Positions 1 to 12,126 of a stretch of 64,000 bases of DNA are shown here, one piece after another. Position 1 is the stretch's first letter. Every line of letters begins with the position of its first letter. The stretch is from contig JAOVFP010000003.1 of assembly GCA_025738555.1 (NCBI GenBank), forward strand, positions 5,890,001 to 5,954,000, read 5' to 3'. This stretch comes from Cyathus striatus (Eukaryota > Basidiomycota > Agaricomycetes > Agaricales > Nidulariaceae). Below the pieces are notes generated by a model that had not been told where the DNA came from, ran no database searches, and was given only the letters and a program-made list of their open reading frames with translations. Made by a program: the position numbers and the translations under genes.

Positions 1-1025
1 AAGATGAGAGGTGAGGACGCTCCGGGTAGAGGGAAGGAGGTACAGGGTGGTTCACCGGCCAGAGTTTGTAAAATCAAATCCTTTCATGTTCCCTGCTCCC
101 GGTATTTTATGCCGGGCTATCATCTGTTGCAACAGGGTTTTGTATAGGCAAAGATGTGTGTTGAGGTATACGCACTGTTTTGGTACGGGTGTTGAAGACA
201 AGGATGGAGCCTACATTTGTGCCGATGAAGACATACTTGCCAGTTGGGTCAAACCGAGCGCAAGTCAGGGCAGGTCTGAATGATCTTAAATGAAAAGAAG
301 CAAGCTCTTCAGGGTAAAATACATACCTAGAGCGGCCGGATTGGCCATCTTCGTCTTCTTCTTCCTCCTCCAGCACCTCATAGAGCTCAGTCCGTGACTT
401 GTGCTTCTTGCGCAGATCAACAATAAAGGCTTCGCCCGTCGCCAATAGAGCGAGAATGATTTGACTGCATCCAGTCAGAATTGGATATATGAAAGGTCAA
501 TTTGGGGATGTGTTACCTATTCCGAGGATGGAACGATCCTGAGGCAACAGGTGCGTCGAACCTTATTGTACAATGCCGTTGGAGGGGGTCGCACGTGGAA
601 GCAAGGTCCCAGACCACAATATTCCAGTCTTTCGACGTTGTCAGGACGTAGCGAGAGTTTTGCGACCAGCTGAGGGCACGCAGAAAGAATGTACGTTAAT
701 ATCCGGTGAAGGATAAACCGCAAGCGCGGCGCGTCCCACGAGGGACAAAAATAACGACGCACTCGATGCTGGTAATAGCCTTGACATGGCCGTCCAAGTA
801 CCTGATAGGAGCTCTGGTCTCGAGATCCCAGACTTCAACGCTTCCATTGTTCCTTCCCGCTGCAATGTACCGACCAGTGGGGTCAAACTTGGCAAAGAGG
901 GCGGAGGCAAAGAGCGAGGTCTGGACAGCCGTTGGATGGGAAATACCAAAGGGATCTGGGTCGTGTATGGTCAAGGATTGGAAGATTGTGCAGGACTGAG
1001 ACGTACTTATCAACGACTCGTTCAT
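1..1025 (-). CDS. SWD1: SWD1/RbBP5-like WD40 subunit of COMPASS (3' end cut by window edge)
   Basis: Scaffold WD40 protein of the Set1/COMPASS histone H3K4 methyltransferase in the nucleus. Six exons can be read: 1025-1007, 955-763, 669-517, 464-327, 284-176 and 123-56; all joins keep frame and use GT..AG ends. They give 226 residues, starting MNESLINPFG, as in fungal Swd1. Repeats seen: FDPTGRYIAAGRNNGSVEVW, then SQNSRYVLTTSKDWNIVVWD, RFDAPVASGSFHPRN, and FDPTGKYVFIGTNVGSILVF. The stretch TKTMIARHKIPGAGNMKGFD matches RbBP5 (VARHRISGAG in the family, from memory). An acidic EEEEEDED insert sits near residue 150. A seventh exon lies beyond base 1. It is divergent from TAF9 with a 208-base shared upstream region. 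Family identity is firm; exon edges are inferred. Confidence 0.88.
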
Positions 1026-1233
1026 TTTGAGAGTGGAGAAGAAAGAGACAAGAGCGAGGCTGTTGAACGCGTCGTGTACACTTATCAGCCTCTCGTGGGA
1101 ATATTCTATCTGCATCCCGGTCCGGTGGCGGCACAGAAAGCCGGCAGGGACAAACAAAGGCAGTCCGATAGCAGCTGAATTAAACAACGGTGCACTTAAC
1201 CTGCACGCGAACACGGCCCACACACAGCTCACC

Positions 1234-2084
1234 ATGTCGCGTCCGGCAGACAATCTACCCACCACTGCACGCGCAATCGCCCTCCTCCTCTCATCCACCC
1301 CCTCAGTCCAAGATGCACAGCCAGGTGTCCTCCACCAACTCCTCGAATTCTCCCATCGCTATACTGCACAGGTCCTCACCGACGCAAGCGTATACGCAGA
1401 GCACGCAGGCCGCGCTGGTAAAATAGAAATAGAGGACGTGACCCTCGCCGTGCAAGCACGAGTCGGATGGGAGTTCGGTGGACGTGTTCCAAAAGAGGTG
1501 TCCTACTTTTCTCCCCGTTAATGCCTCTCCAACCTAACTCTCGTATAGTACATCTTATCCCTTGCAACAGAAGTAAACGCAGCCCCTCTTCCTGCTGTCC
1601 CTGAAGTGTTCGGCGTCCGCCTCCCACCCCCTCAGAATGCCTAACTTCCGTCGACTTCGATCTTGTCCCCAACAAGCCACCGCCCGGCGTCAAAATCTAC
1701 GACGAGATAGAGGAAATCGAAGAATCCGAATCCGAGGAAGAGCTGGAAGATGAAGACATGCACATGGAAACCTCAACATTCCTGCCCCCCGCAACCCCGT
1801 CTACTACCATATCACAGGACGTTGTTCGAGAAGAGGCTCCATTCCCCATCAGCGCTATTGCAACACCTTCAGATATTGACATGATTGGAACCCCTTCAAT
1901 GCCATTACCAGGTGTCAATGCGGACGAAGGCAGTGATATTGGAGACGACGAGGATGGTCTGTTTGCAGGCGGAGATGACGATGAAGAGGAAAGTGACGGT
2001 ATGGAGGAAATTCAAACCAGTCTTGGTGATACCGCGACGAATGGCATAACACGCAAGTTGGTAGAGGAAGAGGATTACGATTAG
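1234..2084 (+). CDS. TAF9: TAF9-like histone-fold subunit of TFIID/SAGA, with an apparent one-base frame break
   Basis: Histone-fold partner of TAF6 in TFIID and SAGA. Exon 1 is 1234-1497 (88 codons). It holds the fold, including LHQLLEFSHRYTAQVL, ASVYAEHAGR and IEIEDVTLAVQARVGWEF, followed by VPKE. The intron is 1498-1548. Exon 2 begins YILSLATEVNAAPLPAVPEV and runs to the family motif before CLTSVDFDLVPNKPPPG. The two parts of exon 2 are in different frames: frame one stops at about 1643, and the second frame opens after about 1602 and runs to the stop at 2084. One extra base in the C-rich stretch near 1625-1635 would rejoin them as LPPP-ECLTS. The tail is acidic (GDDEDGLFAGGDDDEEE) and ends EEEDYD. 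I read this as an assembly error or very recent lesion in an otherwise intact gene. Confidence 0.85.
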
Positions 2085-2210
2085 CATACATTTCTTGTTA
2101 CTCACTGATTTCGCTGTATTTTTATATACTTGTCTTTGTATAGAATAATGTATAATGTTATTGGAATGGGATCCATATAAATCCATTGAATATAATTAAC
2201 AGTATATCGT

Positions 2211-3916
2211 TCAAGCATATTTTTGGGCTGCCATGGCCATCATGGCAACAACTAACGCAATAAATAGCAAGAGAACAAAATTCCAAGCTATACGAGATGG
2301 TTTAGGCATTGATAACAGCGATAAATGACAACTACTCACATGAATTGTTCGTTTCTTGAGGGATAGAAACGATACGGATCGAGTTATCCACACTGCCCGA
2401 CACAAGCAACGTCGAAGTCGTATTAAACTTGACAACCGTTGGAGGGAATTCATGGGCCTTCAAAATGGAAGCGCATGGCTATGAATCAACTCAAACTCAG
2501 TCGAAATCCAGCATAAAATGAAAATCAACGCACCGCTAGCGTCTTCGCATCCAACATGCCAATCGAAAGGTCGGAAGAACCATATCCTAAAAAGCGACCG
2601 TCGGCACTTTGCAAGCTCGTCAGTAACAATGTGGTAGACGAAAGACAGAGGATGCGCTACCTGATATCAAAACAAGTAATTCCCTTATCTCCCACTTTCC
2701 GTGACCTTTCCATTGTCCAGCTGTCGATATTCCATTTGCATACATGACCAGGTCGAGCCACGGATTTTCCGCGTTGCGACCGCGTGAGTGTGGTGTTCAC
2801 CACCGTATACGCGACATTTGGATCAATTGGGCTAAGTCTAGAGCCCAGTATCACAATCAAGGGTAAAAGAAGATAGAAAAGTAGCCTTACTTGAGGGCAC
2901 GGAATATTGACGAATCTCCCAGAGATTTGGGTATCCCAACTTTCGTTTTCAATTCCAGCGATACTGTCTTTGAGGTATCGGAGGTCTTTTTCTTGCCCTT
3001 CTTAGATGGCGACTGCTTGGTATTCGGCAACGCGTACACCAGCAGGTTGACGGTAGTTGCAATAATTAACTGTTCATGTGTGACCATGTGAAATGACGAA
3101 CATGCAAATAACACTTACTGTGTCGTTCGTAAAGGCGGCATCGTATATTTCGTTGACACAGTTGACTGGAGCTGCAACAGGAACAAGCGACGGGAATGAG
3201 AGTAACAAAAGCTATTCTGCGGTCAGACAACACTGAGATTGTCAAACAACATCGATACGTACCGTTTCAGCTCCAGCAACGGCCAAAAGGGTACCGTCAG
3301 GAGATAGAACAGTGACTTTCTAGTTTGAGTCAGGCAAGACGCCGGCAACAGCATATCAACTACGCGTACCTGGTAAGTATCTTCTTCCCCAGAGCCGGTC
3401 AACGTTCCCTTTGTCCTAACCAGTTCTATCCTACAGGAAGTTAAGCAATAGAATACAACTCAAAAAGACATGTACGTACTTGTCCCCGTCAACAGTGAAC
3501 AAACGACAGTTCTCATTCTCCCCCTTCTGCATTTTATCCAAGGAGCTATTCACACCACACACCACAGACGAGCTCTGCACAATGCCATTTAGTCACTGAA
3601 AGTAACGGACAGTGAGCTACCCACTTCAACATGAGCAGCCATACTCATAGGCGCATCCTCATCGCTTCCAAGTTGAAATTCAGCTTTCAAAGCAATAGCC
3701 AAATTATCGTCGACTTCATACACTGCCTAAGTATGGCCCCAGTAAGTCGGTGGACTTGAGCGTGGGCGGAAGAAAATAAGTACGTGCTAGCTTGTTCTTT
3801 ATGCCAGTTTTAGACCCGCCCCCTCCTCCACCGAGAACTAGTTGGTTTGGACCCAGAAATGCGCATGAGTAGACAGGAAAAGATGAAAGTGAGTGCGGAG
3901 TGTGTTTGGGGCGCAT
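2211..3916 (-). CDS. SEC12: SEC12/PREB-like guanine nucleotide exchange factor for SAR1
   Basis: An ER membrane WD40 protein of this family loads GTP on Sar1 to start COPII coat assembly. The start ATG is at 3916, giving MRPKHTPHSLSSFPVYSCAF. The N-terminal GPNQLVLGGGGGGSKTGIKN is the diagnostic glycine loop of Sec12/PREB. Later exons read YEVDDNLAIALKAEF, KVTVLSPDGTLLAVAGAET, SADGRFLGYGSSDLSIGMLD and FNTTSTLLVSGSVDNSIRIV, each a beta-propeller blade. The last exon encodes WNFVLLLFIALVVAMMAMA, a single C-terminal membrane anchor as in PREB, and ends QKYA-stop at 2211. A lysine-rich insert (KKGKKKTSDTSK) sits mid-protein. About eight introns, all short. It is convergent with TAF9, 126 bases apart. 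Family call is strong; the exact intron edges near 3780 and 3240 are less sure. Confidence 0.85.
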
Positions 3917-3929
3917 TCTTTCGTGTATC

Positions 3930-6900
3930 GTGGAGGTATAGTCACTAGTATAGTTCTGAGTTAGCGCTTAGCGCGTTGTGGAATAGCGCACGTTACACGT
4001 CATGTTGTTCAAAAATGGGAGAAAGTTCCCACAATTACTTGGAGGTCATCCACAACACGACAACAGCGTAAGTATTTACAAGAAAAGTAAAAATGAAAAG
4101 GGGGTATGTAATAGTGAGAAACGATGACTCATAAATGGCTGACCCTCAGACGGAGGATGCAGGAGGACTCATATTTAGCGCATACAGTGATGCATTCCCA
4201 AAGATTATCAGAAAAAATCACCCGAAGGGGAATCGAAAATTCCTAGTTACGACATTTAGAGACACAGAGACACCCCGCCGGAAGCCCGACGATAAGAATA
4301 AGGTACAAGAAGATATGCTTATCTCAGAAAGAAATATTTGAGCCCCATCCAAAGCAAGCCAGACACATCAACGATGAGGGCTCATCATTAGACCAATAAC
4401 GATAGGACGGCATCCATAGTAAAGGCCACGACCACAGGTAAAGAATCCAATAAGAGCGAAGCTGGGCCTTCATTTTGGTGAAATCCATCAGCAAGACAGT
4501 TATTGACCAAACGCGCGGCCATCAGGAACAGCGCAGGGCATCAGGGCTTAAAACCAGGACTTCAGAGCACAGGTTCATACGGCACCGAAGAGGGTGCAAA
4601 CCCAGTAGGACAACCTGAGGCACAGAGGCGAGCATAAAAGATATATAAATCGCCCACGAAAGAGTAATCCTGAGCGCGTTCCATTACCATTTACACCCTC
4701 TTCACTTATATATCCAAACACCCCAATCCCATGTGAAACCTGCATCATATTCTGAACCTCCGCAGTCCCTTCGCACGAGTTCTGATAATTATAGGAAATG
4801 CAGGGTGGACCAGAAATAGACTATAGACGCGTTCAATGACGAGGCTAGTCTTTGACCCCGGGTGTAATAGGGGAACGGAACCCAGTACCACGGCATGCGT
4901 ATATTAAGCTAGCAAGGTGCAACACAGGTTCATTCGAGGGTAGCACCCCTACGAGCAAGGGATAAATAGTTGAGGACAGGAAGCCAAAGGAGTGCGTTAG
5001 TGTGTAATGCAGAACCTCTACATCTTGCACGTAGACATTGCATGGAAGCACGAACTTCGCAGCGCTATCCCTTCCTTGCTTCATTTCCGTATATTTCCAG
5101 TCACTTCCAACCTTCACAGAGGTATACGAGGCCGCGGAAACCGCTACCCACCCGATATAGCACAACCATCCCAACGATTGCACATTTGCGAAGTCTCCAC
5201 GATTTGAATTGTTCCTGGAGCGACCGAAGTTCACTGCGATTCCGCGAAATTGATCCATACTCCAATTCTAATATCACATCCAAGTTGGCCAAATCAGAGC
5301 TGGGAGTTGGATGATAGCTCCAAGACCTACTTGCACATGGCACTGTCCATTTTATTGCCCAGCGCCGTAGATGATGTAGTCCGAGAGAAGAAATTTTGAT
5401 TACTGAAAACCCCCGAACGAAAAGGAAGAATGAAGAAGCCTTTCTTGACAGACAGTACTCAAAGAGACTGGTACACGATCTTATCTTCTCTTCCTGATGA
5501 ATGAAAAGGTATCACGGCCCCTTACATTTCACGTCCCTGTCGAGCTACATCTTCCCACTATCCACTATAGATAGCCCAAGAGCTCAAGGGAAAGACGACA
5601 AAAGGAAACGCCGCGGGAACGGGGTGTGCCAGATATAGCCACGGTTTTCTGGATAAAGACGAGGATATTTAGAACTGTGCGTCTGATTCCGAGTGGCACC
5701 GTACTTGTGTCGATGTGCGATGAGCTGTGATGACGGCGATGATATCAAAAGGTGTGAGAACGGAGCCAAAGTGGCCTTGCGTGCCAGAATTCACATCTTC
5801 ACGGCGAGTTACGAGATAACGAACGTCGTCGTCGTTCAGTACATAGAAACATCCACGTAACCAAGCATGCCACTGAGAAGACCGCCCGAAAACTTGGCTC
5901 TGGAAAATAGGCCTAGAAAAAATCTCGAACGGGGAATTGAGCAGTAACGACTCGAGAAAGATAATCGATAATCGCTTACGCGGGTGCAGAGCTAAGAGAA
6001 TGAGACAGAACGTCTGACGGTCTGGGATACCTCTCCATGCGGCGAGCGCCGAGGACGGGAGCTTACTCCCATCGCATTACCCATTCCTCTATCGACCCAT
6101 CCGTGAATGCACGCAGCACGGGTGTGAATGCCGATTCGGCGAAGGATGCAGCATTTCTCGACTCAACTAGACTCCGTGTAATAGTACTGTCGGCTATCAG
6201 GAACTCGGTCACACCTGGAACACGGTCACAGCTCATCCTCCAGCTTCCACATCAGCCATTTGTGCAAATTTTTGATACAGTACAGTACATTACTATAATA
6301 TCTATATAGTATATAAGTATTTAGATTGCTAATCTCTTGTACATTGAGAAATTCAGAACTTAGTTGACCGCTACAACCAAAAATGGCTAAATCTAAGATG
6401 CAGATTCCCACACTCTAGAAGGAAGATAATGCTGCAGCCGTATGCAGCGCATCCAAAGCATACAATCATGCTATATATCTATTTTAAAGCCCCCTGTATT
6501 GATTTGGACTGCTTTATAAATCTCATTTTCACTCGTTTCTATACTATTTCACCAGTCTACACATCAGAGTGGTACAAAGAAGCAGTTTCAAGGTGTACAT
6601 TGAACTGTTTGTATCTTTCATAAATGGTAGAAAGATGCTACAAAAATTATAAGGCCGAATACATACAATCATTGCATTATTATTCAAGTTTTAAAGTAAT
6701 TTTAGCTATTTTATTTTGTTTAGAAACTGTAGATCTATCCAGAACCTCTACTTTTCATTTTTTCGTTCTAACATATCAAATACTGGATGCCTCAGGCCGG
6801 ATCAACCACTGTAGTTAATCATTATAAGTAGAATAAATATTGGTTAATATTTTACAGCCGTTTTTGAAGTATAATGTGCAAATTTGTGGCTTCAAACATC

Positions 6901-7290
6901 GAAATCATTGTTATTCATGGAACGATGATATTTATTTGTTAAGTCCGAGTAAGTCCGGTAAGCTTAGTTCGGCTGCTAGACAAGCCCTGATATTATTAAT
7001 AAGGGGTGGCCGGGTTCCCGGTTTTTCCACTTTCTGAGGTCTCGCGACAAAAATATTCGTAACATCTCATAGAATGCTTCAAAAAATGCGATTAAAGTTG
7101 GAAATTTTTCTATACAAGGTCTTCTATGTAGCACATGTATTTTATTCTAAATTCACAGTCTTTAAAAGTTAGAAATTTCGAATTTACGCTAATGTGACCG
7201 AGTTCCTGAGATAGTGTTAGCAACTTCAGAGAATTAGCAGCGACGCGTTGTGTCCCCGTGACCAAGACTGTGACGCGTCCTCTTACCACC
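3930..7290. other. gene-poor, partly AT-rich interval
   Basis: No open frame here looks like a protein. The longest (4845-5258 minus, 137 codons; 4970-5314 plus) have no motif and overlap on both strands. Bases 6230-7100 are distinctly AT-rich. A short palindrome (CCGGG-TT-CCCGG) lies near 7010. A small plus frame at 4135-4341 is charged and unrecognised; I do not call it a gene. The interval may hold worn transposon debris, but I see no terminal repeats or polymerase motifs. Confidence 0.5.
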
Positions 7291-8966
7291 ATGTCCACCC
7301 TCGAAAGCACTCTCGACATCCTCCACATCCCATCTGAATACGCCCGCCCCTCGGCGCTCGAAGACCTACACACCCAAGCAATCCTCAACGAATGGAAGCG
7401 CCGCACCGGAAAGGTGCTTCGAGAGCTTAAATCGATCATCAAGGATCGCAAGGACGATTCAGAACGAAAGAGCGAAAGAGGACTGGAAATAGACGAAGAA
7501 GCTGAGCTTGTATTCTGCGTTGCTCCGTTTCTGGATGATGAAGCGGGATGGACGACGCCTGAATCGCGCTCGTTGGCTGACGGTGTGCCATTTGCTTTCC
7601 TCTCATTCATGTAGTTGACCATGTGATAGATATCCTCCCTGCATCACCTACTGTTCCTCTCATATCTTACATTCTCAAAAATAAAATAAAGTCTCTGTTC
7701 AGTCCTTCCCCGCATCCATACCTGAGCCGCACCACTGCACGCGCCCTCCCCCGCGCTGCAGGAGGCCCCGGGGCGGCGCAAGACTACTACGAAGGGCAGC
7801 TGTGGAAGGAATATCCAGGACTGGGACAGGTCTTACATTGGTGTATAAAGCACATTCCCGTGAGTGGGCTTTCTTTCAAAAGACACCAAGCTGAGTGTGC
7901 TCCAGACAGAAAAGTATGAAAAGCTCTGGCCACTTGTGATTCCACCCATCATGACGCTACTGGACGACTATGAAGAACAATTCAAAATCCGAGGCGTCTA
8001 TGCCATTTCGTGCATGCTCAAGAATGTTCCTCCAGAGCTGCTGAAACGCACCGGCCTGGACGGCCTCCTTCGAAAGGTTCACCTTTCCAAGCACTCACCA
8101 TTCCTCATGTTCACCCCTTCATAGTCCCTATCAGCCACGATTGCTCTGCAGTCTGCACCGCTTCTTGAGGCTTCCCTGACGACCCTCGTGGACTTAATCA
8201 AGGCAACGAGCACCCTTGGCACAGAGGCGTACTTTGACCAACTGTGCGAGCTGATAGGCGAAAGCATCGTCAACGACACCTGGTTCTACGCGTACGATAA
8301 GCCAGATGTGTTCGTTGCATCTGTCAGGGCGCTGGTCCCTGTCATTGAGGCACTGCGGCTGGGGTCAGCAAGATTCCTAAACGTACGTCCCCGCTGACTC
8401 CCCGCAGGATCAAAAGTGACCCGACAGGCTGCAGGCACTCATACCCCAACTGACACACCCACTTCGGCCGGCTCCAATGCAGGCCCCCAACACGGCACTG
8501 CAAATAGCGTCGCTGCGTGCGCTGAACGCACTGATAGTGCACTGTGCGCCGCGGATGCACGAATGGAAGGTGACGATTGTGGACGGGATAGCGCGGTGCT
8601 GGGTGGACCGATTCGTGGATCAGCGGGAGGCTAAACCCGACACCGATCGCGAGCGTATGTGCATTCACTCCTATTATTAGTCATTTAAATTATTTGCTCT
8701 CATTCAGAGCTGAAACAACTGCTGCAGGACGCGATGTGCGCCTTGGCTTTGGCCTGTCCGTCGGTTGAGGTGAGCAGGATGGATTGGCGTTATCTGGTTG
8801 AATCTGACGTCATTGGACATTACAGACGGAGATTGCTCAAGTGGCACAGCTCGATCGAGACTTGTTCCGGGAGCTGTTCTGCCGTGTGCCGGTTGCAGCG
8901 CGTGGGGTAGTGGCGACGCCCCGTAGACCGTGCCGCGACCAGGTTTCAGCATCAGAATCGGGATAA
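7291..8966 (+). CDS. TTI2: TTI2-like subunit of the TTT (Tel2-Tti1-Tti2) co-chaperone complex
   Basis: TTI2 works with TELO2 and TTI1 to mature PIKK kinases such as TOR, ATM and ATR. The start ATG at 7291 follows ACC and gives MSTLESTLDILHIPSEYARP. Exons can be joined in frame: 7291-7582, 7630-7859, 7916 to about 8077, then three or four more. Family landmarks are DYYEGQLWKEYPGLGQVLHW, WPLVIPPIMTLLDDYEEQFK, IRGVYAISCMLKNVPPELL (the loop near the central HEAT repeats) and NDTWFYAYDKPDVFVASVRA. The C-terminal exon is TEIAQVAQLDRDLFRELF, ending SASESG-stop at 8966. Helical repeats cover most of its roughly 400 residues. It stands alone on the plus strand. Identity rests on remembered family pattern (Tti2, PF10521) and should be firm to family level. 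Confidence 0.78.
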
Positions 8967-9451
8967 CCTCGAAGCTACTGCGCGAAGGTGGGTGGGTGTG
9001 GGAAGGAGGATATTAAACTTTGGGTGTGGGATCTATCGAGGAAGGGACACGTCGTGCGCCGCGGAGAGTGGCTAGGCCTGGTGTGGGGTAGTTGTACACA
9101 AGGCAGACGTACCGGTATTTCGCCGTAGTGTCTATTATCTGGTTGCTTTGTTGCAAGTCTTGGCAGTATGGTATCGCACCGAAGACCGTAGCACGATATG
9201 AAATATGGAATTGAAATGAATGAGATGGATGCAGGCTGATGCAGGATGGGATGGGCATGGGAGAGAGGACGACAGCCACCGAATTGCAGGAGAGAATGGA
9301 AGACGGAGGACCTAGATGACACCAGAGCAGATCTGAGCTGGAGATCTGAGCAGTCCCGGACCGGGTGGACAATGACATCGGATGAGAGACAGAATAGGAA
9401 AGAGTCGGACCAGCCACGTGCAATTTTTGTATTCCGCGCTCGTGTCGAAAT

Positions 9452-9463
9452 CTAATATATATA
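9452..9463 (+). promoter_or_regulatory. TATA-like element upstream of the 9509 gene
   Basis: An alternating TATATATA run lies about 50 bases before the ATG at 9509. This is where a fungal TATA box could sit. Only position and composition support it. Confidence 0.3.
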
Positions 9464-9508
9464 CTCTCGATAAAATGGCTGGTGTCTCCTCCCCACTCCC
9501 CTCTCCAA

Positions 9509-10203
9509 ATGACAATCTCAGTCGACGACCTCGTCTCTTCCCTCAACTCCAGCCACATCGGCCAGGAGGCAATGGACCTCGCTGCTCTCCAGGTATGTAT
9601 TGTTATCTCTCTCCTATTCACCCAATCGACCCTCTCTATCAGGCACAGCTCGCACAAGCATTCTTCAACCAATTCCCCTCCTCCGCCGCTCCAACCCCCA
9701 TCCCCCGCAAACGCTCCACACATACACAGCCCTGCAACACCCCCACCGCCTCCAGCTTCTCCTGCCACTGGAACCCCGCCTCCGACCCCTCAGATAACGA
9801 CGAGGACGAGCGCATGGTCGAGGAGCTTCTGCTTCCCTCCTCCCCTGCACCCATCAGCATGGCGTCCACCCCCTCCTCCGCGTACTTCCCCACCTCTCCC
9901 TCGTATGATTGCCACTCCCCCGCATCAGGGTCCTCCTCCTCATTTGCCTCTACCGATCCCTTCTATCTGGCCCAGCTCCAGGCCATGTCCACCCCTTCGC
10001 TGTTCGCCCAGGCAGGCAGACCCAACCAGGCTAGCCCTTTCCTTCTCTCGCAGCAACAGCAGATACAGCTCCAGCTCCAGGAGAGCCAGCAGCAGCAACA
10101 GCGGGAGAACGCTGCCAACAACAACAGTCACCATCACGGGTATCACTCCAATCCTCTAGAGGCACACACTGCTCTATTTGTCAAAACTGGAGCGGCGTTT
10201 TGA
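9509..10203 (+). CDS. orphan Gln/Ser/Pro-rich protein, 214 residues
   Basis: Two exons, 9509-9592 and 9643-10203, separated by a 50-base GT..AG intron. They join in frame as MDLAALQ then AQLAQAFFNQF. The N-terminal 28 residues (TISVDDLVSSLNSSHIGQEA) look folded and conserved-like. The rest is low complexity: an acidic DNDEDERMVEELLL patch, then Ser/Pro-rich repeats, then a Gln tract (SQQQQIQLQLQESQQQQQ) followed by Asn and His runs. No enzyme motif, signal peptide or membrane segment is seen. Such Gln/Pro-rich tails are common in fungal transcriptional co-regulators, but no DNA-binding domain is visible, so I assign no function. A large minus-strand open frame over the same bases is treated as a shadow because it shows no splice-consistent homology. 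Confidence 0.6.
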
Positions 10204-12126
10204 ACCTCTCCCTTGCTGTTATCATTATTGCTCTCCCTTCCTGTTAACGCGATCGCAGCCATCCTTTTGGCTTTTTTGCTCTGGCTTTTGCTTTTGGGAG
10301 CTTTTCGATCCCAAAGTTCAAAGAGACCCTTCAATCGGCTCCGCCGTGTAAAATCCCCTCTCCCACCGAATCCGAATCCTTTACCCCCCTCCGGTACCTA
10401 AATATGTCTTCCTGCTGTGTATTGCTTTGTTCCTTTTCTTCTCCGCGGGACGACCCCCATCTAGCATCATTTCATCAGCATCATCGTCATCAAATCTACA
10501 CACAACTCTTTTTACAGCAGATGCCTTTTTCTTCCTCCTTTGTCTCCGTCCCAGTATGGACCAACAAACGCAACAGGCTCTCCTCCCCTTCAGGCCACAC
10601 AAGACAGCACAGCAGCAACACCCGCGAAAGCCTAACCCAAAATAAATAAATAATCCACTCCGACGACCTCGCTTCCGCCCAATGGGCCCAGCTTGAGCTA
10701 GTTTTGCTCCACCACGGAACAAAAAGTCAGTCCACCTCAGCCAGCCAGGCAGCTGCCAGTCCAGCCCACGCCCACGCTTCCCTTCTCCCCGGTCCGTCAG
10801 GTTTCCCCGCGTCCCCGGGAATGAACGACGGGAATGGGAGATTCCTTTTATAGGGCGCTGCGTTGCCCTGTTTGGTGTCCGTTTAGGTTACGCGGGAGTG
10901 CCCTCATCTCCTTTCGACTTTCGTAGATACACACACACATCTATATCCTCGCATTTTTCTCTTTCCTAGACTTGGCCCCCCTGTACTATTACATACCCAC
11001 CTACATCTCACGTACATAGATTCTCTTTTCTTGTTAATGATTAATACAGCTCCTATTTGCGTTTCCAAGCGGGCTATCATTCCAAAACTTGTATCGCAGT
11101 GAATCATGATATGACATGACAAGACGTGGAGGTGTAGTGATCTCTTCCATTCTGACTTGACGTAGGTCACCGCACTTAACGTACATATCTACTGCGAGAT
11201 CTTTATATAGCCTTATTCTGTTCCAAAGGCAGATTCATGAAACGACGAAATCTCACCCACCATCAACCCAAAGCACTTATTTCTTGATAGGCGTCGGCAC
11301 CCCATCTTATTCACATGTAAGGTTCATGGGAAACAAGCGCTGCAGTGCATTGGTGGAGAGATTCAATCAAACAATCACCGTCGTGCCCATCACAAGCACC
11401 GCTCAAAGCATAACAGATACCCATGCATGAATTAATCAGCTACCTACTTTAATGATGTAAAAAAAATCTCAATGGTGTCTAAGTATAACTAACTATAAGC
11501 ACACTACTCTCTAGCGGGCGATAATTGATAAATGTGTAGGGTGTGTCGTCAAGGTTCTTTTGAATTGATTTACACTTCTTCTTCTCCTGGTATATCCCCC
11601 GAATAAGCGAAAGACACAATATACATCGTGGTGTGCATGCAGGGCACAATCAACCATCCTGTCGAGGCAGGACAAGGCAAGGCAAGGCTAAGCAAAGCAA
11701 AGGCATAACGAGGCTCGAGTTAACAGGACCGACGATCCGGTGGCGCCAGCCTTCGGAACGATATCCAAACCCCCGTGCCACAGCACAAACGCAAGATCAT
11801 TGACGTGGATGCATCCCAGCACAAGCGAAGCCTCGAACTAAACTGTAAATAGGTGTCAGTGCAGTAATTCAAACTCCTAAATCGAGTCGTCAAGTTCCGG
11901 TCGTAGGAGGCAATACATCCCCTCGGATCCTCGATATCGATGTCGATGGTGATACTTGAGTTGGGGAATATCGGCTTCGAGGAAGGTCGCCAGCGTCCGG
12001 GAAGATGGGGCACGTTTAGAAGTTAGGGACCCCTAAGCAGCTTGAGTTGCGACGGATCCACGGACCCACATTTTCGCATTAACGCGGCAAATCAATCCTG
12101 TAACACCAGCCCCAGATCCCAACCAA
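10204..12126. other. intergenic, pyrimidine-rich then nondescript
   Basis: Bases 10204-10700 are CT-rich with several overlapping small frames on both strands and look like the 3' untranslated part of the 9509 gene. From 10900 to 12120 only short frames without motifs are seen. The strand-reversed frame at 10381-10722 is Cys/Arg-rich and not protein-like. I see no RNA gene here. Confidence 0.5.

Noticed and set aside
4845..5314. Overlapping 137- and 114-codon frames on opposite strands
   Set aside because: Neither is protein-like, neither has splice support, and no family is recognised.
9013..9768. 251-codon minus-strand frame beginning MAGEAGGGGG
   Set aside because: Gly-rich start and no motif; it overlaps the spliced plus-strand orphan gene, whose exons join in phase.
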